In this document: positions 34,055 to 43,461 of the stretch, piece after piece | Position numbering within the stretch: position 1 is the first letter of the stretch | Layout: every line of letters begins with the position of its first letter | DNA from: UBA830 sp002295635 | GTDB taxonomy: Bacteria > Pseudomonadota > Alphaproteobacteria > MPNO01 > UBA830 | Assembly: GCA_002295635.1 (NCBI GenBank) | Contig: DBHK01000025.1 | Location: forward strand, 124,001 to 188,000 | Direction: 5' to 3' | Length of the DNA: 64,000 nt | Made by a program: the position numbers and the translations under genes | The notes under the pieces: model-generated | The model's input: only the letters and a program-made list of their open reading frames with translations | Database searches by the model: none | Told to the model about the DNA's origin: nothing

Positions 34055-34546
34055 ATGAGCAGACTGGACTCTTTTATCCGGCGTGTTTCGGCGCAACGAG
34101 ATTGCCTTAACTTGGCTAAGGAGCTGATAGAGGATACGCCGGGGCCAGTTCTCGAACTGGGTCTCGGAAACGGCCGCACCTACGATCATTTACGTGAACT
34201 GTTCCCCGATCGGGCCATTTTCGTTTTCGACCGCCGTATCGCTGCTCATCCGGAGTGTATTCCTAATGAAAAATATATGATCCTTGGTGACATTGTAGAA
34301 ACACTAGCATCCGCCACAGATCGCATCGGTGGTAAAGCCGCCCTCGCCCACTGCGATATCGGTACCGGTGTTAAGGAAAGCAATGCTAAGCTGATCGCCG
34401 AGATCGCGCCGCTAATAGACGCGCTGATGATTCGGGGCGGGATCGTGTGTAGCGACCAAGAATACTCCGTCGAAAACTGGTCCCCTGAGCCCCTGCCCGC
34501 CGGCATACGGTCGGGTCGCTATTTCATCAATCGTGTAGGCTATTAA
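34055..34546 (+). CDS. Small class I SAM-dependent methyltransferase (Methyltransf_17-like)
   Basis: The product has 163 residues. VLELGLGNGRTYDHLRE (32-48) is motif I of the S-adenosylmethionine-binding fold; IFVFDRRIAAHP is the post-I acidic loop. The remainder (GDIVETLASA, AHCDIGTG, IRGGIVCSDQEY) matches a small family annotated as S-adenosyl-L-methionine methyltransferase (Methyltransf_17), of unknown substrate. It ends the three-gene plus-strand group with the ABC exporter and cNMP-binding protein. The ATG is 23 bases after the cNMP gene's stop. A role in modifying the exported molecule is inference. Confidence 0.78.
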   Translation: MSRLDSFIRRVSAQRDCLNLAKELIEDTPGPVLELGLGNGRTYDHLRELFPDRAIFVFDRRIAAHPECIPNEKYMILGDIVETLASATDRIGGKAALAHCDIGTGVKESNAKLIAEIAPLIDALMIRGGIVCSDQEYSVENWSPEPLPAGIRSGRYFINRVGY

Positions 34547-34675
34547 GAGAACGCCTGAATAGCCGCAATCCAACGGGAGGATTATCTACCATTATAATGT
34601 TTCTGTGCCGATGGCCTACGAATCATAAAGATCCTTGCCATTAATCAAGCATGGCTCTCTGTAAGGCTCAAGACC

Positions 34676-37009
34676 TCAAGAGAGTCGGACACGCCGAAGG
34701 CGCAGCGCATTTCCTATAACGGATACTGATGACAGGCTCATTGCTGCTGCCGCAAACATTGGTGACAGTAAGATGCCGAACACCGGGAAAAGCACTCCCG
34801 CCGCAATCGGCACCCCTAGTCCATTGTAAATATATGCGAAGAAAAGATTCTGTTTGATATTACGCATTGTTGCTCTTGCCAACAACCGGGCGCGAATGAT
34901 ACCGCTTAGATCGCCTTTTACGAGCGTGATGCCTGCTGTCTCCAGAACAACATCTGGTCCAGTCCCCATTGCAATGCCCACATCTGCAAGTGCTAGCGCA
35001 GGGGCATCGTTAATGCCATCACCAGCCATGCCAACCTTGTCGCCACATAGGGTGATATTTTTAACCAGACGGGCCTTGTCTTCTGGCAATAGTCCTGCAT
35101 GGATAATTTCAATATCCAATTCTTTGGCTACTGCCCTTGCCGTTTTCTCATTATCCCCAGTCGCCATTACGATGTGAACACCGTCACGGCGAAGGCGTGA
35201 AAGCGCGGCTGGCGCCGTCTCTTTAATTGGGTCGGCGAACCTTAGAATCGCCGCGACCGCGCCATCAATCGCAAGGAAAGATACGGTCTCACCATTTTCT
35301 CGATAGCTGTTACAACGGGCATCGATATAAGCAATATCTATATCGACTTCCGACATCATTGCCCGGTTTCCAAGTACAATACGGCGATCATCAACCCGGG
35401 CCGAAACACCCTTACCAGTGATAGAGGAAAACTCGGTAGCATCGGCCAGAGGAATAGACCGCGTTTCTGCAGCCAAAACAATCGCCGCTGCAAGCGGGTG
35501 TTCTGATCCGCGTTCCAGCGCGGCAGCCAATCTCAGAATTTGAGCCTCTCGGATATTCATCATAACGTCTATGCCAACAAGAGTCGGCCGGCCGGCGGTC
35601 AGAGTGCCGGTCTTGTCAATTACCAGCGTATCAATCGTTGCCAGTTGTTCCAGCGCCTCTGCGTCTCGTATCAGGACTCCGACGCTCGCTCCTCGGCCTG
35701 TTGCTGTCATAATAGACATGGGCGTGGCAAGACCGAGTGCACAAGGACAAGCAATGATGAGAACAGAAACTGCAACAACCACGGCGTGACCGATACGAGG
35801 ATCCGGCCCCCAAGAAGACCAGACCATAAATGCAGCTATCGCCGCCAAAATAACAGCCGGCACTAATATAACAGCGATCCTATCGGCAATATTCTGGACT
35901 GGCGCACGGCTACGCTGGGCTGCAGAAGCCATTTCGACAATACGTGACAGCAACGTATCACCCCCAACGCAGATTGCTTCCATGACCAATTGCCCTTTGC
36001 CGTTGAGGGTAGCGCCGCTGACCAAGTCACCAGGCCCTTTTTCAACAGGGCTAGGCTCACCGGTAATCATCGATTCGTCTACCGCAGATATCCCATCGAC
36101 AATCCGTCCATCAGTCGGAATTTTCTCACCTGGCCGGATCCTGAGCAGATCACCTACTCGGACCTCGTCCAGAGCGATTTCGTTTTCTGAGCCGTCATCA
36201 TTCACTCGGCTAGTTTTTTTCGCGGCAAGGTCTAACAGAGCCCGCAGCGCAGTACCGGTTTTCTCACGCGCACGGAGCTCAAGAATCTGCCCCAACACCA
36301 CAAGCACTATGATGACCGCGGCTGCTTCAAAATAAACACCGACCGAGCCGTCCGGTTGACGAAAGCTCTCTGGGAACTCATCAGGTATCAGAGTCGCGGT
36401 CAGGCTGAACAGATAAGCAGCGCTCACGCCAATAGAGATCAGGGTAAACATATTTAGATTGCGATTGACTACTGATCGCACACCACGCTCTAGGAATGGC
36501 CAGCCGCACCAGAGAACTACTGGCGTTGCTAGAAGCAGCTCTACCCAAGTAGTCGCGCGGACGCTCAACCAGTCTTTAATGGGAAGCCCAATAATCGGGC
36601 CCATCGTAATCACGGAAATCGGTATGGTGAAAAGCATCCCGACTAGGAGTCTACGATAAAAATTTAGGAGTTCCGGATTTGGGCTAGCATCGGAGCCTGG
36701 AACGGCCATAGGCTCAAGAGCCATACCGCAGATTGGACAGCTACCGTGGACCTCCTGAACAATTTCTGTATGCATAGGGCAGATGAACATCGTTCCGGCC
36801 GGTACGTTAGCGGCGGCTTCTAGATGAGCACCGGATATAAAATATTGTGGGTCTGCGGCAAAGCGATCGCAGCAGCGCTGGCTACAAAAATGATACTTCT
36901 CACCGTTATACTCGTGATGCGGTTTCTCGGATGTAATATCCACGGACATACCGCACACTGGGTCTATGGCGGTATATTCTTGGGAAGAGGTCTCAGGAAG
37001 TTGAGGCAC
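34676..37009 (-). CDS. Heavy-metal (copper-type) P1B-ATPase with YHS and heavy-metal-binding domains
   Basis: The 777-residue pump starts with GTG. Residues 16-55 are a YHS domain (DPVCGMSV, with FCSQRCCDRF) and residues 74-97 a heavy-metal-binding domain (FICPMHTEIV, GSCPICGM), in place of the usual N-terminal HMA. Eight-helix P1B features are present: TGEP (316-319), CPC (421-423) in the transport helix, phosphorylation motif DKTGT (465-469) and MAGDGINDAPAL. CPC plus these domains indicates copper, probably Cu(I) export across the inner membrane. It is a single gene, convergent with the small methyltransferase. No CueR-like regulator lies next to it. Confidence 0.92.
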   Translation of the reverse strand: MPQLPETSSQEYTAIDPVCGMSVDITSEKPHHEYNGEKYHFCSQRCCDRFAADPQYFISGAHLEAAANVPAGTMFICPMHTEIVQEVHGSCPICGMALEPMAVPGSDASPNPELLNFYRRLLVGMLFTIPISVITMGPIIGLPIKDWLSVRATTWVELLLATPVVLWCGWPFLERGVRSVVNRNLNMFTLISIGVSAAYLFSLTATLIPDEFPESFRQPDGSVGVYFEAAAVIIVLVVLGQILELRAREKTGTALRALLDLAAKKTSRVNDDGSENEIALDEVRVGDLLRIRPGEKIPTDGRIVDGISAVDESMITGEPSPVEKGPGDLVSGATLNGKGQLVMEAICVGGDTLLSRIVEMASAAQRSRAPVQNIADRIAVILVPAVILAAIAAFMVWSSWGPDPRIGHAVVVAVSVLIIACPCALGLATPMSIMTATGRGASVGVLIRDAEALEQLATIDTLVIDKTGTLTAGRPTLVGIDVMMNIREAQILRLAAALERGSEHPLAAAIVLAAETRSIPLADATEFSSITGKGVSARVDDRRIVLGNRAMMSEVDIDIAYIDARCNSYRENGETVSFLAIDGAVAAILRFADPIKETAPAALSRLRRDGVHIVMATGDNEKTARAVAKELDIEIIHAGLLPEDKARLVKNITLCGDKVGMAGDGINDAPALALADVGIAMGTGPDVVLETAGITLVKGDLSGIIRARLLARATMRNIKQNLFFAYIYNGLGVPIAAGVLFPVFGILLSPMFAAAAMSLSSVSVIGNALRLRRVRLS

Positions 37010-37066
37010 TAAAGGCTCCGAAAGAATTTTCTAGAGTGATTTAACGCTGTAGATCCGAAGCTGCAA

Positions 37067-37861
37067 TCATTCTCCAAGGTCAATATCTACCCAAACCGGG
37101 ACGTGATCGGACGGTTTCTGCCAACCGCGGGCCTCCTTGAACACTCCCGCGTCTCTCACATTCTTTGAGAGCAGTGGGCTGACCCAAATGTGATCTAAAC
37201 GACGACCTCGATTGCTACCCGGCCAAGTGCGGTTTCGGTAACTCCACCAAGAATAAAGTTTCTCCTCTTCCGGGATGATGGCGCGAACCGCATCAAACCA
37301 ACCGTGACTAGCCTGCCATGTTAAGAGCCCTTCAACCTCCCTTGGAGTGTGACTGACAACTTTCAGAAGTTGTTTGTGCGACCACACATCGTTTTCGTGT
37401 GGTGCTATATTCAAGTCACCCACCAATATTCGCCTTCCTCTATTTGAAAGTCCTTTTGACCAAGCGGTCGCTTCCTTCAAGAAATCTAACTTGTGCGCGA
37501 ACTTTTCGTTAGTTTTGGGGTCAGGCTCGTCACCCCCGGCAGGAACATAGAAATTATGAAGTTCTACCGCGTCACCAATGTCTGCGGCGACGTGCCGACA
37601 GTCTTCAAGAGCACACCAGTCCCGCGCCCCAGCATCGAGTAGCGGCGTCCGCGAGAGAATGGCGACGCCGTTATATCCCTTCATGCCACGGATAAGCTGA
37701 TACGGATACCCGAATCCGGAAATGTCATCAGCGGGGAAATCCGAATCTTGGGCCTTGGTTTCCTGTAGACAGATAAAATCCGCGTTCAATCGGCCAGCGA
37801 TACGCTTCAGTGTTTCCAGCCTTAGTCGTACCGAATTTATATTCCACGAGACGATTCTCAT
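37067..37861 (-). CDS. xthA: Exodeoxyribonuclease III
   Basis: The 264-residue enzyme is an AP endonuclease/3'-5' exonuclease of base-excision repair. Conserved blocks of the exonuclease III fold are MRIVSWNINSVRLRL with metal-contact Asn7, ICLQETKAQ with Glu34, ILVGDLNIAPHENDVW, LDHIWVS and the C-terminal KPSDHVPVWVDI. Length is typical. Adjacent genes in the same direction are the C26 hydrolase 14 bases upstream and, further on, lolA and ftsK; this order is common in Rhodospirillales-like genomes. The metal-ion ATPase lies downstream. Confidence 0.95.
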   Translation of the reverse strand: MRIVSWNINSVRLRLETLKRIAGRLNADFICLQETKAQDSDFPADDISGFGYPYQLIRGMKGYNGVAILSRTPLLDAGARDWCALEDCRHVAADIGDAVELHNFYVPAGGDEPDPKTNEKFAHKLDFLKEATAWSKGLSNRGRRILVGDLNIAPHENDVWSHKQLLKVVSHTPREVEGLLTWQASHGWFDAVRAIIPEEEKLYSWWSYRNRTWPGSNRGRRLDHIWVSPLLSKNVRDAGVFKEARGWQKPSDHVPVWVDIDLGE

Positions 37862-37874
37862 GATGGAGCGGTAC

Positions 37875-38669
37875 CTACTCTGCAGCCAGTTTTACATTGG
37901 CCCGAGCAGTCGCGCGCGCGCGGCAAGCATCACCAAAGCTGTGCCACAGGCCTTGCGAAAGGATGTTCGCCTCGAAACGCCACTCCACATGCCATTGCAC
38001 GCCCACGCAGAAAGTTTCTGTATCTTTATAACTGATTCCCTCAATCACTCCGTCTGGAGCCGATACACATTCAATTTCGAAACCGGGGGCGACCTCGTCT
38101 ACTGCCTGCGCATGAAGAGAATTCACCATGATTTCTCGGCTATCACAGATTTTATGGAAGAAGCCGTTCTCTGAGGTCACCACAAGGTGCCTTTCACTAA
38201 ATTTGTGTTCCATGTCACCCTCCCTAGGCATTCGGTGATCATTAAACCCCTCGACTTCGTGAACACGGTAATGCAGCGTCCCGCCCATGGCGACATTAAT
38301 CTCTTGGATGCCCCGACATGAGCCAAACACTGGTATTCCCTGTTTTACACATTCCCGGATCAGTGGAAGGACGGTATTATCTCTCGGGGGGTCGCGAACC
38401 TCGTCATCAGGAAACGGTTTACCGTCGTAATGATGGGGTTCGACATTAGCGCGACCGCCGGTCAGCATTAGCCCGTCAAGACGGCTTGCGAGATCTTCAA
38501 AATCATAATCATCCGCCAGCGCAGGAATGATCATCGGCACCGCTCCGGCACCATCGTATACGCCGCGAATATAACGCTCCCCGACACCGTGCTGCGCCAA
38601 TGAATGGGCTGGTAAGTAAATTTGGCTGGCGGGAATTCCAACGAGAGGCTTCAAGGCACTATCAACCAT
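37875..38669 (-). CDS. Gamma-glutamyl-gamma-aminobutyrate hydrolase family (peptidase C26)
   Basis: The product has 264 residues with a class I glutamine amidotransferase fold. The nucleophile is Cys118 in VFGSCRGIQEINVAMGG, and the His is in FCVGVQWHVEWRF, where a Val replaces the usual Pro after the His. LMLTGGRANVEPHHY matches the oxyanion region. PuuD and relatives cleave gamma-glutamyl-GABA or similar gamma-glutamyl amides in polyamine breakdown; the exact substrate here is uncertain. It overlaps nothing and lies 14 bases before the xthA start, so both may be co-transcribed. Confidence 0.85.
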   Translation of the reverse strand: MVDSALKPLVGIPASQIYLPAHSLAQHGVGERYIRGVYDGAGAVPMIIPALADDYDFEDLASRLDGLMLTGGRANVEPHHYDGKPFPDDEVRDPPRDNTVLPLIRECVKQGIPVFGSCRGIQEINVAMGGTLHYRVHEVEGFNDHRMPREGDMEHKFSERHLVVTSENGFFHKICDSREIMVNSLHAQAVDEVAPGFEIECVSAPDGVIEGISYKDTETFCVGVQWHVEWRFEANILSQGLWHSFGDACRARATARANVKLAAE

Positions 38670-38742
38670 ATGGAATGGCTATCACACAGCCGCATTAACG
38701 GCAATGGAAGGCAACTTTAATTCCGCTTTAGTAGTGCGATTA

Positions 38743-39369
38743 TTACTCTGATTCACTCTCGAATTTAGTTTCGTCAAACTCGAATACGGCGTCCGGGATC
38801 ATCACGTTAAACTCCGGCGCGGCGAGTATAACTGAAGTCGAAACGCCCTGCGCATCGGTGACCACCCACTTTCGCAAGGATAGTGGCCTTTCTGCAAATG
38901 CCATAACGAATTTGCCATCCTCAGGCTCATCCGTCTTGAAGATCTCGATCGACAGCGTGTTGGCACTACGAAAGATGCGGCGTACGGTCACATCGCCGCT
39001 TAGCTCTATTTTTTTTCCTACTAGGAAGCCTGCTGGCGTCAATTCTAGTGGAACATGAGCTACTTCATTAAGTTCCGTATCGACATGCGCTAGCCAGAAC
39101 CCATTTGCGTATACCTGAATATTAGGGGGCCGGATATATTGTAGACGCACCTTCTTCGGCCGTTTGATATATATATTGCCCTCAGCAAATTGGTTGCCAG
39201 ACGAATATTGCATGAACTTGCTGCGCAGCGATCTCATACTATTGAGATATTCCTCTACCCGCGCTATATCCGCTTTATCCTGTGCGGTAATAAAGTATTC
39301 ACCCCGCAAAGGAATGCTCACTGTCAGAAATGACAGGGCGATTACTCCATAAAGAATTGTCCGCTTCAT
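38743..39369 (-). CDS. lolA: Outer-membrane lipoprotein carrier LolA-family protein
   Basis: LolA shuttles lipoproteins through the periplasm from LolCDE to the outer membrane. From the ATG at 39369 the product is 208 residues with a signal peptide (KRTILYGVIALSFLTVS). A TTG ten codons upstream would extend it, but would bury the signal peptide. LRSKFMQYSS and GNIYIKRPKKVRLQY followed by GFWLAHVDTE are LolA-like. It is divergent enough that a weak LolA/outer-membrane carrier assignment is safest. It lies 44 bases downstream of ftsK, as in many alphaproteobacteria. Confidence 0.85.
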   Translation of the reverse strand: MKRTILYGVIALSFLTVSIPLRGEYFITAQDKADIARVEEYLNSMRSLRSKFMQYSSGNQFAEGNIYIKRPKKVRLQYIRPPNIQVYANGFWLAHVDTELNEVAHVPLELTPAGFLVGKKIELSGDVTVRRIFRSANTLSIEIFKTDEPEDGKFVMAFAERPLSLRKWVVTDAQGVSTSVILAAPEFNVMIPDAVFEFDETKFESESE

Positions 39370-39412
39370 TAACCTTCTTATAAGGCCCGAATTCAGCAAA
39401 TGTAAGGTGGTT

Positions 39413-41863
39413 CTAGTTATCGCGGCTATCGATATCCCTGGCCATAACTTGACGTTTTCCAGCGTGGTTAGCTTTGCTAATCACGCCTTCCGCTTCCATT
39501 CGTTCGATAATACGCGCAGCACGGTTGTAGCCAATTTGCAGATGCCGCTGCACGAAGCTAGTCGACGCCTTGCGTTCGCGGCAGACCACCGCAACGGCCC
39601 GGTCATACATCTCCTCGTCCGCTCCCCCGGTGCTAGTAACGTCTCCTGATGGAATAAATGGACTATCGTGTTCGCCCTCGGTCACCTCGTCAATATATTC
39701 CGGTGGGGCCTGTTCCCGCATGAAAGTCACCACTCGTTCCACTGCTTCGTCAGACACAAATGGTCCATGAACACGGCCTATGCGACCACCTCCGGCCATA
39801 TAAAGCATGTCACCTTGACCTAGTAGTTGTTCGGCCCCACCCTCGCCCAGAATCGTTCGGCTATCAATCTTGGATGTCACTTGGAAGGAGATCCGAGTTG
39901 GGAAATTAGCTTTGATCGTGCCAGTGATTACGTCCACAGACGGCCGCTGCGTCGCCATAATAAGATGAATACCAGCCGCGCGGGCCATCTGCGCCAGCCG
40001 TTGAACGGCCGCCTCGACCTCCTTGCCCGCAACCATCATCAAATCTGCCATTTCGTCAACTATAACGACGATGTATGGTAGCGGTTTCATTTCGTAAGCT
40101 TGTTCTTCGTATATTGGCTCACCGCTCTCCGGGTCGAAACCGGTCTGAATTGTGCGCATCAGCGTCTCACCCTTTTTTAAAGCATCGGCGATACGCTGAT
40201 TGTAACCGTTAATATTTCGGACGCCGAGATGAGACATCGCGCGGTACCGATCTTCCATCTCCCGCACAGCCCATCGAAGGGCGATGACTGCCTTCGCAGG
40301 ATCGGTCACTACTGGAGAAAGCAGATGAGGGATGTCGTCGTAGACCGAAAGTTCCAGCATTTTTGGATCAATCATGATAAACTTACATTGCTCCGGGGTC
40401 AGGCGGTAAAGAAGCGACATAATCATTGTGTTGACGGCAACCGATTTCCCAGACCCGGTAGTCCCCGCGATCAGCAGGTGTGGCATTCGAGCTAAGTCGA
40501 CCATGGTGGGAGAACCGCCAATATCTTTACCAAGCACCAATGTGAGTGCGCCGGAATGTTTTTCATAGTCCTTGGACTCAACAAGCTCACGCAGGGCCAC
40601 TAGCTCGCGCCGTAAGTTCGGTAGCTCGATCCCGATCACATTCTTACCAGGCACTACGGCGACACGCACTGAGACAGCGCTCATCGAGCGAGCTATATCG
40701 TCAGCAAGGCTGATAACGCGAGACGATTTGGTACCCGGTGCTGGCTCGAGCTCGTACAGCGTGACAACCGGCCCGGGACGGACCTTAACTATTCGTCCAT
40801 TAACGCCGAAATCTTCCAGCACTGATTCCAACAACCTTGCGTTTTCTGTTAGTGCTTCCTCATCTTGCTTGCTCTCGTCTTTTTCGGCAGGCGCCTCGTC
40901 CAAAACGTCTAGCGGTGGCAGACTGTATTCGCCGGTGCCTAGGTCTAGGACCTGCTGATCCGATTCAAAGGCTCTCTTTCCAGCAGCCGGCTTTTTGCGC
41001 TTAGCGGCGACAATTTTTCTTCTGCTTGCCGTCGCGTGATCATTTTCCGTAGCGGTTTTATACCTCTTATCAAGAACGGGCTCACGCCGTCCACCCCCCA
41101 AATCGTCAGCTAAATTGGGCGCCAACTCATAAACAGTATGACTATTGGAGGATGAAAATCTAATACTGCGGAAAGCTTTAATCGAGGCGCCCACAATAAT
41201 CCCTGCCGCCCGCCCCGACCATCTCCCAACCATGAGACTGGTACGAGCTGAGTATTCGCTGGCGTGTAAGGCGTTACGTATTCCGTTGATCCATTCTTGG
41301 CGAGAAATGCCGAGCGCACAAACCAGTGCGCTGAACGCAAAGACAGCCAGAGCAAACACGAGCACCCAGAGCGGCAATTTCGCTGCTTCTGTTAGTGGGA
41401 TGATATCTTTAAGAAGAACGGCGCCGGTCACGCCGCCGAGGCCAACCTTGACTGGCCAAACTTCAGGTGCACCAGCAAAGGCGAATGCCATGGCAGAAAG
41501 CAAAAGGGCGACTGGTAAGGAGGTAAAACGGAACCAGAAACGGCCCATTTTGAGATGTCGCGTAACCCGCCATCCCCAAACCATAAAAACTAATCCCGGC
41601 AAAAAAGCGGAAAGGCCTATGCTTTGTATCAAGATATCTGCAATCCAGGCGCCGGTGAATCCTAAGGGGTTGCCAGCCTCGCGTGCGACGGCATGGTTCC
41701 AGGATGGATCGGTGGAATCGTACCCGATTATACAAATCGTTAACGCGGCACCAAAAACAAATATGATAACCCCGAAAATTTCTACCGCTCGGCGCTTAAA
41801 AAAGGCTATTATCTCGGGGGGGAGGATGGTGTTGGCGCCGGCATTCCGGGTTCGTGTGGCCAT
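39413..41863 (-). CDS. ftsK: DNA translocase FtsK
   Basis: The 816-residue septum-located motor pumps chromosomal DNA during division. Four to five transmembrane helices span residues 23-190, a linker follows, and the RecA-like motor starts near 400 with Walker A AGTTGSGKS (about 466-474) and Walker B (YIVVIVDEMADLMM). The C-terminal winged-helix gamma domain (QRHLQIGYNRAARIIERME) recognises KOPS and contacts XerD. The ATG has GGAGAA upstream. Length is normal for alphaproteobacteria. The aminotransferase gene precedes it by 16 bases and lolA follows. Confidence 0.97.
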   Translation of the reverse strand: MATRTRNAGANTILPPEIIAFFKRRAVEIFGVIIFVFGAALTICIIGYDSTDPSWNHAVAREAGNPLGFTGAWIADILIQSIGLSAFLPGLVFMVWGWRVTRHLKMGRFWFRFTSLPVALLLSAMAFAFAGAPEVWPVKVGLGGVTGAVLLKDIIPLTEAAKLPLWVLVFALAVFAFSALVCALGISRQEWINGIRNALHASEYSARTSLMVGRWSGRAAGIIVGASIKAFRSIRFSSSNSHTVYELAPNLADDLGGGRREPVLDKRYKTATENDHATASRRKIVAAKRKKPAAGKRAFESDQQVLDLGTGEYSLPPLDVLDEAPAEKDESKQDEEALTENARLLESVLEDFGVNGRIVKVRPGPVVTLYELEPAPGTKSSRVISLADDIARSMSAVSVRVAVVPGKNVIGIELPNLRRELVALRELVESKDYEKHSGALTLVLGKDIGGSPTMVDLARMPHLLIAGTTGSGKSVAVNTMIMSLLYRLTPEQCKFIMIDPKMLELSVYDDIPHLLSPVVTDPAKAVIALRWAVREMEDRYRAMSHLGVRNINGYNQRIADALKKGETLMRTIQTGFDPESGEPIYEEQAYEMKPLPYIVVIVDEMADLMMVAGKEVEAAVQRLAQMARAAGIHLIMATQRPSVDVITGTIKANFPTRISFQVTSKIDSRTILGEGGAEQLLGQGDMLYMAGGGRIGRVHGPFVSDEAVERVVTFMREQAPPEYIDEVTEGEHDSPFIPSGDVTSTGGADEEMYDRAVAVVCRERKASTSFVQRHLQIGYNRAARIIERMEAEGVISKANHAGKRQVMARDIDSRDN

Positions 41864-41879
41864 TATCAGTTCTCCATTC

Positions 41880-43070
41880 CTACAAAACTCTCTCTAAGCG
41901 GTTAAGTGCATCAGCAGTTGTATCGTTATCGTGGACGAGGGCGAGGCGAATGTAGCCTGCGCCGGGGTGAGTGCCACCGACTTCCCGGGCGAGATACTCT
42001 CCTGGTATTACTCGTACACCAGCATCCCGCCATAAACGCATAGCCGCTTCTTCACCGTTACCAACCTCAAGCCACAAATAGAATCCGCCCTCGGGTTTGT
42101 AGTAACCAGATCTCTTTGAGAGGATGCTAGCAGCTATCTCGTATTTTTCGGCATATAAAGCGCGGGTGGCTATTACGTGCTCTTCATCTGACCACAGCGC
42201 TGATGCTGCGGCCAAAAGCGGCAGAGGCGGCGGGGCACCGCCATAATCCCGTAGCCGGGCAAACCTGCGGATCAGGTCAGGATCACCTGCAACGAATCCT
42301 GACCTAAGTCCTGGCGCGCTCGATCGCTTGGATAATGAATTCATAACTGCGACGTTTCGAAAACTACCGTCCAATGCGGCGCAGGCCTCGGCTGCGCCGG
42401 TGGGCGGTTTGCCAAAGTATAACTCGCTATAACATTCGTCCGAAACCAAAAGAAAATCGTAATCGCGCGCCAGGCCGACAAGGGATTGCATCGTTTCCAT
42501 TGGTGCAATCGCTCCCTGGGGATTCGCGGGAGAGCAATAATAGGCAAGCGCCGTTCGGCTAAGGATTTCCTCGGGTAAGGCCGAAAAATCAGGCAGAAAT
42601 CCATTCTCTTTTCCTGCAGATACAAGTATCGGCTCCGCACCGGCCATTACCGCTGCGCCGAGATAAACTTGGTAAAACGGGTTAGGCATCAGAACGATCG
42701 GCTTTTTACCATCCTTGTGCTGAGGGACGGCAGCCAACGCTATCATGAACAGAGCTTCACGAGTTCCAGACACAGGGATGACCATAGTTTTACCCTCAAC
42801 CATACCATCTGGTAAGCTGTATCGCCGGGTCAGCCAACCAGCGATGGTATCGCGCGCAGCCTCCGTACCTCTCATCGGCGGATATTTCGCCCACTCTGCA
42901 GCCTGCTTGGCGACCGTCTCGGCGAGGAATGCTGGCGGCGAATGTTGCGGCTCGCCTAATGACAGCGGAATTGGTGGCAGATCTGCTGGTGGCGCTATAT
43001 CACCAAGCAGTGCACGAAGTCGATCGAAAGGGTAGTCACCGATCACATCTAGGCGAGCATTTAATTGCAA
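41880..43070 (-). CDS. Class I/II PLP-dependent aminotransferase
   Basis: The 396-residue product uses a TTG start with GGAG seven bases upstream; no in-frame ATG lies near. The PLP-lysine motif SLSKRSSAPGLRSGF (near 240-255) and AYYCSPANPQGA (substrate-binding asparagine) indicate a fold-type I aspartate-aminotransferase relative. Genes in this location beside ftsK are commonly annotated as N-succinyldiaminopimelate aminotransferase-like, giving a possible role in lysine/peptidoglycan synthesis; substrate is not proven. It is probably in one unit with ftsK (16-base gap). Confidence 0.85.
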   Translation of the reverse strand: MQLNARLDVIGDYPFDRLRALLGDIAPPADLPPIPLSLGEPQHSPPAFLAETVAKQAAEWAKYPPMRGTEAARDTIAGWLTRRYSLPDGMVEGKTMVIPVSGTREALFMIALAAVPQHKDGKKPIVLMPNPFYQVYLGAAVMAGAEPILVSAGKENGFLPDFSALPEEILSRTALAYYCSPANPQGAIAPMETMQSLVGLARDYDFLLVSDECYSELYFGKPPTGAAEACAALDGSFRNVAVMNSLSKRSSAPGLRSGFVAGDPDLIRRFARLRDYGGAPPPLPLLAAASALWSDEEHVIATRALYAEKYEIAASILSKRSGYYKPEGGFYLWLEVGNGEEAAMRLWRDAGVRVIPGEYLAREVGGTHPGAGYIRLALVHDNDTTADALNRLERVL

Positions 43071-43461
43071 GCTAAGTCTCCTGTTGACCCTGTTAGGGGT
43101 ATCGCCAAGCCATAGTTCATAAATCTAATGTTCCCCTAAAATTCCATTCCTCGCGCTAAACGAGAACAAATCATAAAGATATTATCGCCCAAGCCTATTA
43201 CTGAGTTTCAGCCTTACCCTCAGATTCTACATCATCATGAGCAGCTAAGATACTGGCCTACAAGGGGTAGCGTGATTCGATTGGTTTCGGATCCGTAACG
43301 AACATTACATGAACATAATAGTCCTAACAGCTGGCCTTACTACAAAAAACCGCCCAAATTACTGAAAAAGCTTCCCCGAAGCGTGATAGGGTTAATAATG
43401 AGGGGTCGACGCAAGCGTTGGGATTGCGCATTTTGGAGACGTAATATTGTAAAGAGGTTTG
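43071..43461. other. Non-coding spacer, divergent promoters expected
   Basis: This 391-base stretch lies between the minus-strand aminotransferase and the plus-strand aconitase X operon and should hold both promoters. I found no open frame of interest, tRNA, repeat or recognisable RNA structure. AAAGAGG is the ribosome binding site for the gene at 43462. Confidence 0.5.

Noticed and set aside
41145..41897. 250-codon plus-strand frame opposite the ftsK N-terminus
   Set aside because: It is a shadow of the hydrophobic FtsK N-terminus; composition is rich in Arg/Pro/Ser and no domain is recognisable.
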